Notes: generated by a model not told the origin, from the letters alone. 47,413 nucleotides of DNA from Prochlorococcus sp. AG-459-E08 (GCA_003209425.1 QCRB01000008.1:1-47413); one strand, 5' to 3'; numbered from the stretch's first letter, positions 1-6,467 are shown. Numbers and translations: made by a program.

Positions 1-60
1 CTTATTTTAATAATTTTTGCTTCTTTTTACCTATATTCGAAAACTAGTTTCAGTTAAAAG

Positions 61-312
61 ATGAATACCCAAGAACTTAAAGTCAACTACAAAAAACTTT
101 TAAACAAAGCTGCTAAAGCAAACGGTCGTAAGGAAACTGTTTCTTACCTAAACCGTGCTGCTAAAATCAAATCAAAACTCTACTCAACTTCTAAAGTAAA
201 TTGCTTCAGATGTAATGGAGCAGGTTTTCTAAGAATTTCGTTAGATGAGACTAAAACGTGCCTATCTTGCTATGGAAAGGGTTTTTTAGTTCAAGAAATT
301 CAGCAGCTTTAA
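61..312 (+). CDS. Small protein with one DnaJ-type zinc module
   Basis: This 83-residue protein has a basic helical N-terminal half and then two CxxCxGxG motifs (Cys48/Cys51 and Cys67/Cys70). That spacing is the one used in the DnaJ central zinc finger, but DnaJ has four such motifs and this has two, enough for one zinc site. There is no J domain, membrane segment or signal peptide. A role in binding unfolded protein or a partner chaperone is inference only. It opens a run of very small genes on the same strand. Confidence 0.75.
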   Translation: MNTQELKVNYKKLLNKAAKANGRKETVSYLNRAAKIKSKLYSTSKVNCFRCNGAGFLRISLDETKTCLSCYGKGFLVQEIQQL

Positions 313-329
313 AACATTTTTAGTTATTA

Positions 330-485
330 ATGAAAGATCTCATTAAAGCTCATAAAAAATTAATTAAAACAGTCAAAGAACAAATGGGATTTTCTGATTA
401 TGGTATGTACTGGCTAGCTTTCCTGGAAGGGGGATTAACTATATGGTTGCTGGATAGAATATTTTTCCACTGGATAAATTTTTAA
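330..485 (+). CDS. 51-residue small membrane-associated protein
   Basis: An ATG at 330 opens a 51-codon frame. The N-terminus is basic and the C-terminal half is aromatic and hydrophobic (roughly residues 27-51, rich in Trp, Phe and Leu), consistent with one membrane helix. It lies 17 bases after the preceding gene on the same strand, so co-expression is likely. I do not recognise the family. Calling it a gene rests on frame, composition and spacing only. Confidence 0.5.
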   Translation: MKDLIKAHKKLIKTVKEQMGFSDYGMYWLAFLEGGLTIWLLDRIFFHWINF

Positions 486-575
486 TTTTGATTAGTCTCA
501 AAAAAATTATTATGGTATTAAATGAATTAATTTATCGAAACCATTTAAAAACTTGTAGCATAGTAAAAAACAAAT

Positions 576-803
576 ATGCAATTACTGGGATTAATTCTTC
601 TACTTGCTAGTAGCTGGTACTTATGGAAATTAACATCAAACTTTCTTGATGAACCAACAAAAAAAGAGCTGACAAATAGTTTTAATAAACTTAAAAATAA
701 ATTCTCTGACGGCAAACAAAACTTCTCTAAAGCAAAAATAAGCGAAGCTTGGGAAAAATACAAAGAGGAAGGTGGAGCTTTATCTAATAAAGACAAAAGC
801 TAG
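576..803 (+). CDS. Small protein with N-terminal membrane anchor
   Basis: A 75-residue protein with a hydrophobic segment at residues 1-20 and a charged, Lys-rich helical tail, so probably an N-terminally anchored protein with a soluble tail. The open frame on the opposite strand is its shadow. Its TAG stop shares one base with the GTG start of the next gene, which points to translational coupling. I do not recognise the family. Confidence 0.65.
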   Translation: MQLLGLILLLASSWYLWKLTSNFLDEPTKKELTNSFNKLKNKFSDGKQNFSKAKISEAWEKYKEEGGALSNKDKS

Positions 804-1057
804 TGAACTTTTTTATTATTACAAGTCTCACTAAGGATATATCTAGAATTGATCTAATTGGTATTTTGATTGGTCATTTAATTTTTGGTGTTGCATTAAC
901 ACAGCTTTTAGACTGGACGTGGTTGAAGAATCTCATGAGTGAAGAAGATAAAGCAAGGATGCTTAAAACTTATACATGGAAAGACTTATTAGTTGATGGA
1001 GCAATTGTTACGGTAGTTTTAGGAATAATCTTTTTAATAATTAGCATTTTTTTATAA
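803..1057 (+). CDS. Two-helix small membrane protein
   Basis: Starts at GTG 803, overlapping the previous stop by one base. The 84-residue product has two hydrophobic stretches, about residues 12-34 and 61-84, separated by a charged linker with a Trp- and acid-rich segment, which suggests a hairpin membrane protein. The next ATG follows its stop directly. Function is unknown; it belongs to the same four-gene run of small membrane proteins. Confidence 0.65.
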   Translation: MNFFIITSLTKDISRIDLIGILIGHLIFGVALTQLLDWTWLKNLMSEEDKARMLKTYTWKDLLVDGAIVTVVLGIIFLIISIFL

Positions 1058-1147
1058 ATGAAAGTAACTTACATACTTTTGGTTTTTTTAATGCTCTCAA
1101 TTGTGATTTTTACTCAAATAATCAATTCCTCCGATAAATTAAAATAA
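1058..1147 (+). CDS. 29-residue single-helix peptide
   Basis: ATG 1058 follows the previous TAA directly, and the TAA at 1145-1147 is followed directly by the next ATG. The peptide is almost entirely one hydrophobic helix (about residues 4-22) with a short polar tail. The tight junctions on both sides are the main evidence that it is translated. I cannot match it to a named photosystem or cytochrome subunit. Confidence 0.5.
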   Translation: MKVTYILLVFLMLSIVIFTQIINSSDKLK

Positions 1148-1249
1148 ATGACAGAAGTAATTAGCAACTCCTCAACTGGTTGGTACTTAATCGCTCTGGT
1201 AAGCACTTTATCTTTTTTGGCCTTAATTTACTTCGGACAAAAAAGATAA
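1148..1249 (+). CDS. 33-residue single-helix peptide
   Basis: This frame starts directly after the previous stop. It has a polar N-terminus (residues 1-11), one hydrophobic helix (about 12-29) and a basic end. Its size and shape resemble the small subunits of photosynthetic complexes, but it does not match the PetN, PetL, PsbM, PsaM or Psb30 sequences as I remember them. It is the last gene of the run, followed by a clear terminator. Confidence 0.5.
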   Translation: MTEVISNSSTGWYLIALVSTLSFLALIYFGQKR

Positions 1250-1282
1250 AGTTCACTTTTGATAATTAATTAAATTCATAAA

Positions 1283-1317
1283 AAAAACTCTGCAACTTCT
1301 TGAGATGCAGAGTTTTT
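1283..1317. terminator. Bidirectional Rho-independent terminator
   Basis: A near-perfect 12-base-pair inverted repeat (1283-1294 with 1306-1317) whose core is CTCTGCA/TGCAGAG. It has A-runs on the left and T-runs on the right, so it can terminate transcription from both strands. It closes the small-gene run on the + strand and the candidate TTG-started gene on the - strand. Confidence 0.85.
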
Positions 1318-1335
1318 GGTTATTAAGTAACTAAT

Positions 1336-1458
1336 TTATATAAATCTATTAATGATAAAACCTTTTTTCTTGATTAATGAAAAAGAGACCGATGAATGTG
1401 ATGAAGATACTGAATTCACGGCCCCTTTGTTAACCGCATTTTTCGGTAGATACGACAA
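1336..1458 (-). CDS. Possible 40-residue protein, TTG start, strong Shine-Dalgarno
   Basis: On the minus strand a near-perfect Shine-Dalgarno sequence, AAAGGAGGTGA (just above 1460), stands about 7 bases before a TTG at 1458. The frame encodes 40 residues rich in Ser and Lys with no membrane helix, and the bidirectional terminator lies just downstream. Against it, the plus strand has a 47-codon frame over the same bases (1352-1495) with no ribosome site. I favour the minus strand because of its complete signals. Function is unknown. Confidence 0.45.
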   Translation of the reverse strand: MSYLPKNAVNKGAVNSVSSSHSSVSFSLIKKKGFIINRFI

Positions 1459-1590
1459 TGAATCACCTCCTTTACTAATGTTTTTCTTAACATAACTAAA
1501 AGAATTAAATAAGGAAAGAAATTCGTTAAAAATTTAAAGGTTTTTTAACAAATTTAATATATAAATCTCTTCAACATAGAAGTGTAGATA

Positions 1591-2256
1591 TCACCAAGGC
1601 AAAACTTCTCCGTTGGCATGCCAAAAAGTACCTGAATTTTTTTTATTTAAAGAATCAATACGTTTTAAAAGTCCATTTGCTGATTGTTCAGGACTAATTC
1701 CATTTCTTGTAAAACCAGTCATTCTTGTACTCACTAACCCAGGATGCAAAATAGCAACATAAATATCTTCTTTTGATAAATCTATAGAAAGTGATTTTGC
1801 TGCCATTGACAGGGCAACTTTAGACATCCTGTATCCATAAGAACTTCCAGATGAATTATCTTCAATAGATCCCATTCTACTTGTGATGAAAGCAACTTTA
1901 GAAGATCTTTTTAAAAGATGTTTAAGTGATTGAGTCATACATATTGGGCTCAATGCATTTACTTCAAATTGACGCAAAATACTTTTTTTATCTATGTTTT
2001 CGAAAGAATTAAATTCATAAATTCCTGCATTATGAATTAAGCAATCTAAATTAACTCCGGATAATTTTTTACACAAATTTGTTATCGACTCATTAGAAGA
2101 AATTTCTATATTCTCTTCAACTCTTACTCCTAAATCTCTAAGTTCTTTTGAAGCTTTCCTACACGTAGCAATTACATTATCTCCCCTTTTATGAATTTGC
2201 TTACATAATTCTAATCCAATACCCCTATTTGATCCTGTAATTAGATAAGTCGGCAT
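1591..2256 (-). CDS. Short-chain dehydrogenase/reductase
   Basis: A 221-residue classical SDR enzyme using NAD(P)H. It has the nucleotide-binding motif TGxxxGIG (Thr7-Gly14), the NAG motif (76-78), a catalytic Ser around 126-130, and the Tyr142-x3-Lys146 pair. HPG after strand 6 (171-173) and the Thr-rich stretch that follows fit the cofactor-binding PG motif. Its substrate cannot be told from sequence. It is divergent from the gene at 2431, and the gap between them should hold both promoters. Confidence 0.9.
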   Translation of the reverse strand: MPTYLITGSNRGIGLELCKQIHKRGDNVIATCRKASKELRDLGVRVEENIEISSNESITNLCKKLSGVNLDCLIHNAGIYEFNSFENIDKKSILRQFEVNALSPICMTQSLKHLLKRSSKVAFITSRMGSIEDNSSGSSYGYRMSKVALSMAAKSLSIDLSKEDIYVAILHPGLVSTRMTGFTRNGISPEQSANGLLKRIDSLNKKNSGTFWHANGEVLPW

Positions 2257-2430
2257 CCTAAACTCAAAGATAAAAAATTAATCTAAATCCAAATATAAAA
2301 AAAACAAACTAGAAAAAGTAAAAATTTATAAAAATTCCTTATAAGATTTATTAAGGTTATAATAATTTGTGATATTCAAAAGATTTTTATAAAAGAAAGC
2401 AAAGATATTTTTATCATCAAAATTTAATGT

Positions 2431-2637
2431 ATGGAAAATTTCAATCAAGAATTTATACAAGAGATTATAAGGTTAACTTGGAGAAATCCTGCTTTCATGG
2501 CTGTAGCTATTGCATTAGTTTGGCTTATCCCACAATTATTTATCAGCAAAATAATGGCAAAAAAATATGAACAAAGAAAAATTGAAATTCAGAAAAATAA
2601 AATTCAGAAGCTTTACCCAACCAATACTCCTAAATAA
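2431..2637 (+). CDS. Small membrane protein, single helix
   Basis: A 68-residue protein with a polar N-terminus, a hydrophobic segment at about residues 20-42 containing Trp and Pro, and a strongly basic tail rich in Lys and Gln. One membrane helix with a cytoplasmic basic tail is likely. It is monocistronic or leads the next small genes. I do not recognise the family. Confidence 0.6.
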   Translation: MENFNQEFIQEIIRLTWRNPAFMAVAIALVWLIPQLFISKIMAKKYEQRKIEIQKNKIQKLYPTNTPK

Positions 2638-2696
2638 GATTTTTATTTATAGGATGATCTAATAAATCAAAAATACTTTTTATATCTAAGTAAAAT

Positions 2697-2888
2697 ATGA
2701 CTTATAAAATAATTAGAATTGATGGGAAAGATGACGAATTAACCGCTCAAAGTTTTGATAAGTATTCAGATGCATACGATTTATTAGAGGAACTATATGG
2801 AGATTTATGTTGTTCAGATGCTGATTATGGAGACATAACCTATTACGATATTGTGGAAAATAATTTAAAAAATATTAATGGAGAATAA
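2697..2888 (+). CDS. Small acidic protein
   Basis: A 63-residue, strongly acidic soluble protein (many Asp and Glu, two adjacent Cys at 39-40, several Tyr). The pattern of a short beta-strand, charged turn and helix suggests a small alpha/beta fold, but I do not recognise it. Its end overlaps the start of the next gene by 11 bases, so the two are probably coupled in translation. Confidence 0.65.
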   Translation: MTYKIIRIDGKDDELTAQSFDKYSDAYDLLEELYGDLCCSDADYGDITYYDIVENNLKNINGE

Positions 2889-3087
2889 GAAATGGACTCC
2901 TTCCCAAGGCGAAAATTTAGGGGTAATAACGAGTGTATATCAATTAATTAAAGAAGAACTTTTAGAACTTCAAAAAGAAACTGGATGTCCCGATTCATTT
3001 ATTTATGAATTTATTGGCAAGATTCAGAATGAATGGCATCATGAATCTTGCCATTCCATAGTTAGAAATAAAAAAAAGAAAAATTAG
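2878..3087 (+). CDS. Small hypothetical protein
   Basis: A 69-residue mostly helical protein with Cys and His in its C-terminal half (GCP at about 36-38, and a WHHESCH stretch) and a Lys-rich end. The Cys and His could bind a metal, but no known zinc-finger pattern is met. The ATG lies inside the last codons of the preceding gene, an 11-base overlap. Its middle resembles the product at 4830 in general plan (acidic helix, then an EW motif). Confidence 0.6.
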   Translation: MENKKWTPSQGENLGVITSVYQLIKEELLELQKETGCPDSFIYEFIGKIQNEWHHESCHSIVRNKKKKN

Positions 3088-3155
3088 AAAATATTAAATC
3101 TTCAACTCATATTTATAAAACTTCTTTAATATTATTTGAACTTAAAAATTAAAGC

Positions 3156-3242
3156 ATGATTATTAGAATACTTGGTATCGTACTTATCCTTGGTACGATT
3201 GCATATTATGGGTTAGTTTTGACTGGTCAAAGCAACCTTTAG
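3156..3242 (+). CDS. 28-residue single-helix peptide
   Basis: A 28-codon frame from ATG 3156 to TAG 3240-3242. Nearly all of it is one hydrophobic helix (residues 3-22) followed by a short polar end. It is too short for ordinary gene calling. Support comes from the clean hydrophobic pattern and its place in a same-strand series of small genes. Function is unknown. Confidence 0.4.
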   Translation: MIIRILGIVLILGTIAYYGLVLTGQSNL

Positions 3243-3265
3243 TTTTTTAACTTTTAAAATTTCTC

Positions 3266-3478
3266 ATGAAATGGCCTCCTACTTTATGTTGGACAGCACC
3301 AAAAACTATTAATGGCAATAGGCATTTTCAAGTTAAAGCTTATGGTGGAAAAAATGAAGAAAGATGGGTTGATATTTTTCCTACCAAAAATAAAAAAGAT
3401 ATTAAAAGGATTTCATGGGCAAAACTAAAATCAGAATGGACCACTGGATGGTTAAGGCTCCCAAAAGATAAAGTTTAA
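3266..3478 (+). CDS. Trp-rich protein, DUF2389/TIGR02450-like
   Basis: A 70-residue protein with five Trp. The layout, with WTAP near residue 9, RHFQV near 19, WVD near 34 and a terminal W-x2-GW element, resembles the Trp-rich DUF2389/TIGR02450 family as I recall it. The function of that family is not established. It has no membrane helix or signal peptide. The family call is by memory of the pattern and should be tested by a profile search. Confidence 0.6.
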   Translation: MKWPPTLCWTAPKTINGNRHFQVKAYGGKNEERWVDIFPTKNKKDIKRISWAKLKSEWTTGWLRLPKDKV

Positions 3479-3576
3479 TTTGTTTATGTAAACAAATATT
3501 ATTAACCAGAAAATTGTAAAAAATAATACCTAGTACAAAAAAAATAACTTATAAAATTTTTAAAAAGCTGTTTAAT

Positions 3577-3747
3577 ATGAATCCTGAACCCAAGAAAAAA
3601 CTTCCTAATAAAAAAGTCATAAGTTCAGCAAAATTTGAGGCTAAAGAACAATTCACAAAATCTGCATTAGAAAATTTAAAAACAGAAAATGAAAGACTTG
3701 TTAATTCACTAAAAAAATCTGGGGAAATTAAAGAATCAAAAAAATAA
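3577..3747 (+). CDS. 56-residue basic helical protein
   Basis: ATG 3577 opens a 56-codon frame. The product has a Lys- and Pro-rich N-terminus and then one long charged helix (about residues 18-50) with heptad-like Leu spacing, so a short coiled coil is possible. No membrane segment is present. I do not recognise it. Confidence 0.5.
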   Translation: MNPEPKKKLPNKKVISSAKFEAKEQFTKSALENLKTENERLVNSLKKSGEIKESKK

Positions 3748-3801
3748 TAGATTTACAAAATTAAAATTTTTTTATTATTATATTGTTTTATAGATTGAGA
3801 A

Positions 3802-3921
3802 ATGATTGAAAAAATCTCTTTGGCAAATTCTCATTTACCTCAACTTATTGGGTTCGTACTTATGTCCATTGGTTATACATTAGGCAATAAATTCTACCTT
3901 CCAGAAATTAAACAAAAGTAA
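3802..3921 (+). CDS. 39-residue single-helix protein
   Basis: A 39-codon frame with one hydrophobic segment (about residues 11-28, containing a Gly-rich turn) and a basic C-terminal end. It is similar in plan to the other tiny membrane proteins here. Evidence is frame, composition and position only. Confidence 0.45.
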   Translation: MIEKISLANSHLPQLIGFVLMSIGYTLGNKFYLPEIKQK

Positions 3922-4272
3922 TAAACTCTAGTTATTAAAATTTTTTTATAAATAACATTGAAAAATATTCCTTTTAGAAAACTTTTCAATACTTTATCTG
4001 ATTAGGAAAAATAAGACTTTAAAGCTAATTTGTAATTCAATTAAAACTAATGCTTTGATATATGACACATAAATGTAGCAATTAAGTCTTTAAAAATGTT
4101 AAATCCAAAGAAAAAGTAAGGATTCATACTAAATTTTTTTAAATATGTTACATTTGTTAATAATTTAAGTTAAGTTTTCCTCTGTCAATAAACCAGATGT
4201 AAGGAAATGTTTGATGTCTACTAATGACATTTACACTTTGGCTTACTAACCGATCACATTTGAAATCTAAAA
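3922..4272. other. Gene-poor gap before the hli gene
   Basis: This 351-base gap has no convincing open frame on either strand. It is very A+T-rich. The notable element is a degenerate RpaB-type repeat (listed separately). There is also a small inverted repeat around 4211-4229 (ATGTC and GACAT arms with a 7-base loop) in the probable leader of the hli gene. Confidence 0.5.
4147..4163 (+). promoter_or_regulatory. Possible HLR1 (RpaB) element
   Basis: GTTACATT, then one base, then GTTAATAA. The first half matches the HLR1 half-site (G/T)TTACA(T/A)(T/A) exactly. The second half is degenerate, and the spacing is one base rather than the usual two. RpaB binding at HLR1 controls hli genes in cyanobacteria (established). 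This copy lies about 110 bases upstream of the Hli start. It is suggestive, not proven. Confidence 0.4.
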
Positions 4273-4527
4273 ATGGATGCTCTTACTAGTTTTATAGTTG
4301 TTATCATTGCAATCACGATTCAATTCTCTTTATACGCAATCAAAAGGTTGCAGGAACCTTTAGAACCAAATTATTTAATTGATAAAGATTCAAATAAAAT
4401 TAAAAACTATATGGGCAGATATTGGAAAAATGCAGAAATAACAAATGGTAGATTAGCTATGATTGGGTTTTTAGCTTTAATAATAAACTACGGTTTTTTT
4501 GGGTGGATAATTCCAGGGTTTATTTGA
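4273..4527 (+). CDS. hli: High-light-inducible (Hli) protein with extra N-terminal helix
   Basis: An 84-residue chlorophyll a/b-binding-like protein. The C-terminal helix carries the Hli signature E55-x2-N58-G59-R60-x2-M63-x-G65, whose Glu and Asn bind chlorophyll. Hli proteins pair in thylakoids, bind pigment and quench excess light, often near photosystem II or chlorophyll synthase (established). Most are single-helix; this one has a second hydrophobic segment at residues 3-23, joined by a charged linker. An HLR1-like element lies upstream. Confidence 0.9.
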   Translation: MDALTSFIVVIIAITIQFSLYAIKRLQEPLEPNYLIDKDSNKIKNYMGRYWKNAEITNGRLAMIGFLALIINYGFFGWIIPGFI

Positions 4528-4625
4528 GCCATTAATACATCTTAGATTCAAGAAGAAATAAATCTCTCCTTCAAAACAAACTCTCCTTTTTAAAAAAAAA
4601 TTTTTATTATAAGAGAAAAGGACAT

Positions 4626-4823
4626 TTGAGTAATTCTGATTTTGATAAAAATGGAATAGATGACAATGGAATACATTGGCTTCAATATGCTGCTTTTGCT
4701 GTTTCTGGATTTGCAATATTTACGACCTGGGCATTTTTTTTTGATGAAAGATTCCATAATTTCATAATGAACATTTTTAGGATCATTAACTGCAGTGGTT
4801 TTAACTGTAATGGAGCTTTTTAA
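4626..4823 (+). CDS. Small membrane protein, possibly frameshifted
   Basis: A TTG start at 4626 follows an AGGA box. The 65-residue product has a short acidic N-terminus (DFDKNGIDD) and one membrane helix (about residues 19-40). After residue 50 the frame turns into polar, Cys/Asn-rich sequence, whereas the +1 frame from about 4777 encodes a clean hydrophobic helix (ending VMELFKIL). Loss of one T in the T5 run at 4774-4778 would join the two. This may be a recent frameshift, slippage or a sequencing error. Family unknown. Confidence 0.5.
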   Translation: MSNSDFDKNGIDDNGIHWLQYAAFAVSGFAIFTTWAFFFDERFHNFIMNIFRIINCSGFNCNGAF

Positions 4824-4829
4824 AATTCT

Positions 4830-5012
4830 ATGGCTAATCCAGATCAAAAAACAACATTAATCGATAATGCTTTTGAGGAAATAAAAAATATTTGTATAAA
4901 TCTTCAAAAAGATACTGATGCTTCGAATTTAGAAGTTAAAAGTTTACTAAAACTAATTATGAATGAATGGGAAGAAAAGAAAGAACAAAAAAATGGCTTT
5001 GGATTCAGGTAA
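4830..5012 (+). CDS. Small acidic helical protein
   Basis: A 60-residue soluble protein, predicted all-helical, with an EW motif near residue 47 and a basic end. It starts 6 bases after the previous stop. If the previous gene is read through its alternative frame, the two would overlap. It is similar in general plan to the product of 2878-3087; whether they are homologous needs an alignment. Function is unknown. Confidence 0.6.
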   Translation: MANPDQKTTLIDNAFEEIKNICINLQKDTDASNLEVKSLLKLIMNEWEEKKEQKNGFGFR

Positions 5013-5119
5013 AATTTGCCACTTTCTAAGAAGTGACTTTAGCCTCAAATCATCTTAATATAAACAGATTTTTTACTTATAAAATTTATTTTTATAATTT
5101 CACATTTTTTTTTTAGAAA

Positions 5120-5158
5120 TTAAAAAAAGGAATGAATCTCAAATAGAAGATTAATTCC
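5120..5158 (-). terminator. Rho-independent terminator, minus strand
   Basis: An 11-base-pair stem with one mismatch (5129-5139 with 5148-5158). On the minus strand it is followed by a run of seven T. It ends the transcript of the 15-codon peptide gene just upstream. Confidence 0.7.
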
Positions 5159-5178
5159 AGATTTAGCATTAGTTTTAT

Positions 5179-5226
5179 CTAGATATAAATTTTATAATCT
5201 AACTCCTCTGGTGGACTGTCAATCAT
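5179..5226 (-). CDS. Candidate 15-residue peptide
   Basis: On the minus strand AGGAGGG stands about 6 bases before ATG 5226. The frame is 15 codons and ends with TAG at 5179-5181; the peptide is acidic and Pro-containing (starting MIDSPPEEL). A strong terminator lies about 20 bases after the stop, so the whole unit would be a transcript of roughly 150 bases. It may be a tiny peptide gene, or a regulatory RNA with an internal ribosome site. Confidence 0.4.
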   Translation of the reverse strand: MIDSPPEELDYKIYI

Positions 5227-5278
5227 AAGATCCCTCCTATTCAACAAGTTAAACCTACGCCTTACTTAGAAAGAAAGT

Positions 5279-5300
5279 AAATCAGTAAAAATGCTGATTT
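5279..5300 (-). terminator. Probable terminator, minus strand
   Basis: A 7-base-pair stem, AAATCAG/CTGATTT, with an 8-base loop, followed on the minus strand by a T-rich tract. It lies just after the 33-residue membrane peptide (5309-5410) and separates it from the 15-codon peptide unit. Confidence 0.55.
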
Positions 5301-5308
5301 ATTATTTT

Positions 5309-5410
5309 CTAAAATGTTTGAATTAAAGAAGTCAATTCTGGTGCATCTAATAAAAGTGCAAAAAATGTAAGCACAACTAATAAAAATATGGAAAAGTAAA
5401 ATTGAACCAT
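5309..5410 (-). CDS. 33-residue membrane peptide
   Basis: On the minus strand ATG 5410 opens a 33-codon frame ending at 5309. The peptide is one hydrophobic helix (about residues 4-21, rich in Phe and Leu) followed by a polar, amphipathic end. A terminator follows directly. No family is recognised. The helix pattern and the terminator are the support. Confidence 0.5.
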   Translation of the reverse strand: MVQFYFSIFLLVVLTFFALLLDAPELTSLIQTF

Positions 5411-5510
5411 ACTTTAAAATTACTTACTAAGAATTTTTTAAGTTGTATAAAATAATGCTTTGTTTACATAATTAAATATCTTTTCCTAGAGAAGTTTAAT
5501 TAAAGAATAA

Positions 5511-5744
5511 TTAAGATAATTCAGGAGAAAATATCGTTCTATTTTTTTGCCAATATTCACAACCTTTAAGTAAATGATCACCCTGTGGTATGCGTTTTTC
5601 GTATCTTGGACAGATCAAGACAGTAGCAAAAGTTTCTGTAGTGCTGTAGCGAAAATGATTGCAAGTAATGCAAATCTTTGTTCGTTTTCGTTTTAGGGTA
5701 GATTCTTTTAGATATTCCCATTTTGAGGGATTTACCTTGATCAT
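5511..5744 (-). CDS. Four-cysteine small protein, partner of DUF1651
   Basis: A 77-residue basic protein with CxxC (at about 26-29), then a single Cys about 16 residues later and another near residue 62, followed by EYW. This is probably one structural zinc site. The gene starts 2 bases after the stop of the DUF1651 gene, so they form an operon and should share its promoter and LexA-like site. The pattern resembles small Cys-rich proteins of marine Synechococcus as I remember them; no function is known to me. Confidence 0.65.
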   Translation of the reverse strand: MIKVNPSKWEYLKESTLKRKRTKICITCNHFRYSTTETFATVLICPRYEKRIPQGDHLLKGCEYWQKNRTIFSPELS

Positions 5745-5746
5745 AA

Positions 5747-6037
5747 TTACTGGAATTTATTAGTAACAATTTGCCAACCTCCTGAAATTAATTCATTCCA
5801 TGTTTCACAGGCACACTCAATAGAATGAATTCTTGAATTTTTAATTTGAGTTGGTTCACCTAATTCATTCGCATAGAAAAGGTGAGTATATACTTTTAAG
5901 TTATTAGGTACAGATTTCTTATAACTCTCAAAAAAGATTAATAAACCACTTTTTTGGTTAAACAACCAGCCAGTTGGGGGGTCAATAAGGCTGCCACAAT
6001 AAAAATAAGTCCGAACATTAGCAACTCCAGAAGTCAT
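5747..6037 (-). CDS. DUF1651 family protein (copy 1)
   Basis: A 96-residue protein homologous to the product at 8199-8498. Shared features are GANV/GVANV near the start, PxGWL near residue 21, a YANxLGEP segment near 55, and a final W-x3-(L/I)-x2-GW. This plan fits DUF1651, a family known from marine picocyanobacteria and of unknown function. It heads a two-gene operon with a Cys-rich protein. A consensus promoter and a LexA-box-like palindrome precede it. Confidence 0.75.
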   Translation of the reverse strand: MTSGVANVRTYFYCGSLIDPPTGWLFNQKSGLLIFFESYKKSVPNNLKVYTHLFYANELGEPTQIKNSRIHSIECACETWNELISGGWQIVTNKFQ

Positions 6038-6043
6038 AAAGAT

Positions 6044-6057
6044 AATACAGTTGTACT
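6044..6057 (-). promoter_or_regulatory. LexA-box-like operator (copy 1)
   Basis: On the minus strand the site reads AGTACAACTGTATT. Against the cyanobacterial LexA consensus AGTACWNWTGTACT, as I recall it, this matches 12 of 14 positions. It lies where transcription should begin from the promoter just upstream and 7 bases before the DUF1651 start, an ideal place for a repressor. The parallel site at 8507-8520 strengthens the case. Confidence 0.5.
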
Positions 6058-6060
6058 ATT

Positions 6061-6089
6061 AATATAAATGTACTACTCCTGAACGTCAA
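6061..6089 (-). promoter_or_regulatory. Sigma-70 promoter of DUF1651 copy 1
   Basis: On the minus strand TTGACG (6084-6089), a 17-base spacer, and TATATT (6061-6066). This is close to consensus and is shared with the paralogous operon at 8524-8553. Confidence 0.7.
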
Positions 6090-6230
6090 GTATGCCTACA
6101 AGTAATTTTTTAAATACTAAAATTACTCTTCCAGAAATAATTAGCCTTAAACTTCTTTTTTGGTAATAGTGTATACAAGTAATAACTTGAAAAGGAAAAT
6201 AACATTAAAGAGTATATCCAAAAGAATGCA

Positions 6231-6467
6231 ATGTATCGAAATCCCTTCTATTTAGGATGGAATAAAGGTTGGTCTTTTTTATTTTTTTTAGAGGGAGGCA
6301 TTGCAAAAATTGAAGCAAAAGGTTTTGGTATATCTATTACAACAAAAGTTAAGAAAGGAGAATCACCCCTAGAATCTGCGGATAGATTAGTTTCAAAAGA
6401 GCAAAGGCTTAGAAAATCAAGATATTATTCTTGGGTTAAATCTATTAATGAAAAAACAATAAATTAA
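6231..6467 (+). CDS. Small basic hypothetical protein
   Basis: A 78-residue protein. Residues 8-25 are aromatic and hydrophobic (Trp, Phe, Leu) and followed by GG; the rest is basic and Ser-rich. It may be membrane-associated. The 'LEGG' motif after the aromatic stretch also appears in the product at 330-485, so the two may be related. Function is unknown. Confidence 0.6.
   Translation: MYRNPFYLGWNKGWSFLFFLEGGIAKIEAKGFGISITTKVKKGESPLESADRLVSKEQRLRKSRYYSWVKSINEKTIN

Noticed and set aside
545-796. 83-codon minus-strand frame
   Set aside because: Shadow of the 75-residue plus-strand gene, which fits its neighbours by a one-base coupled junction.
1352-1495. 47-codon plus-strand frame (MIKPFFL...)
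   Set aside because: No ribosome site or terminator on its strand, whereas the overlapping minus-strand frame has both. Kept only as an alternative.
3156-3242. Short direct repeat CTTGGTA within the 28-codon peptide gene
   Set aside because: Two copies about 20 bases apart inside a coding frame; too short to call a regulatory or mobile repeat.
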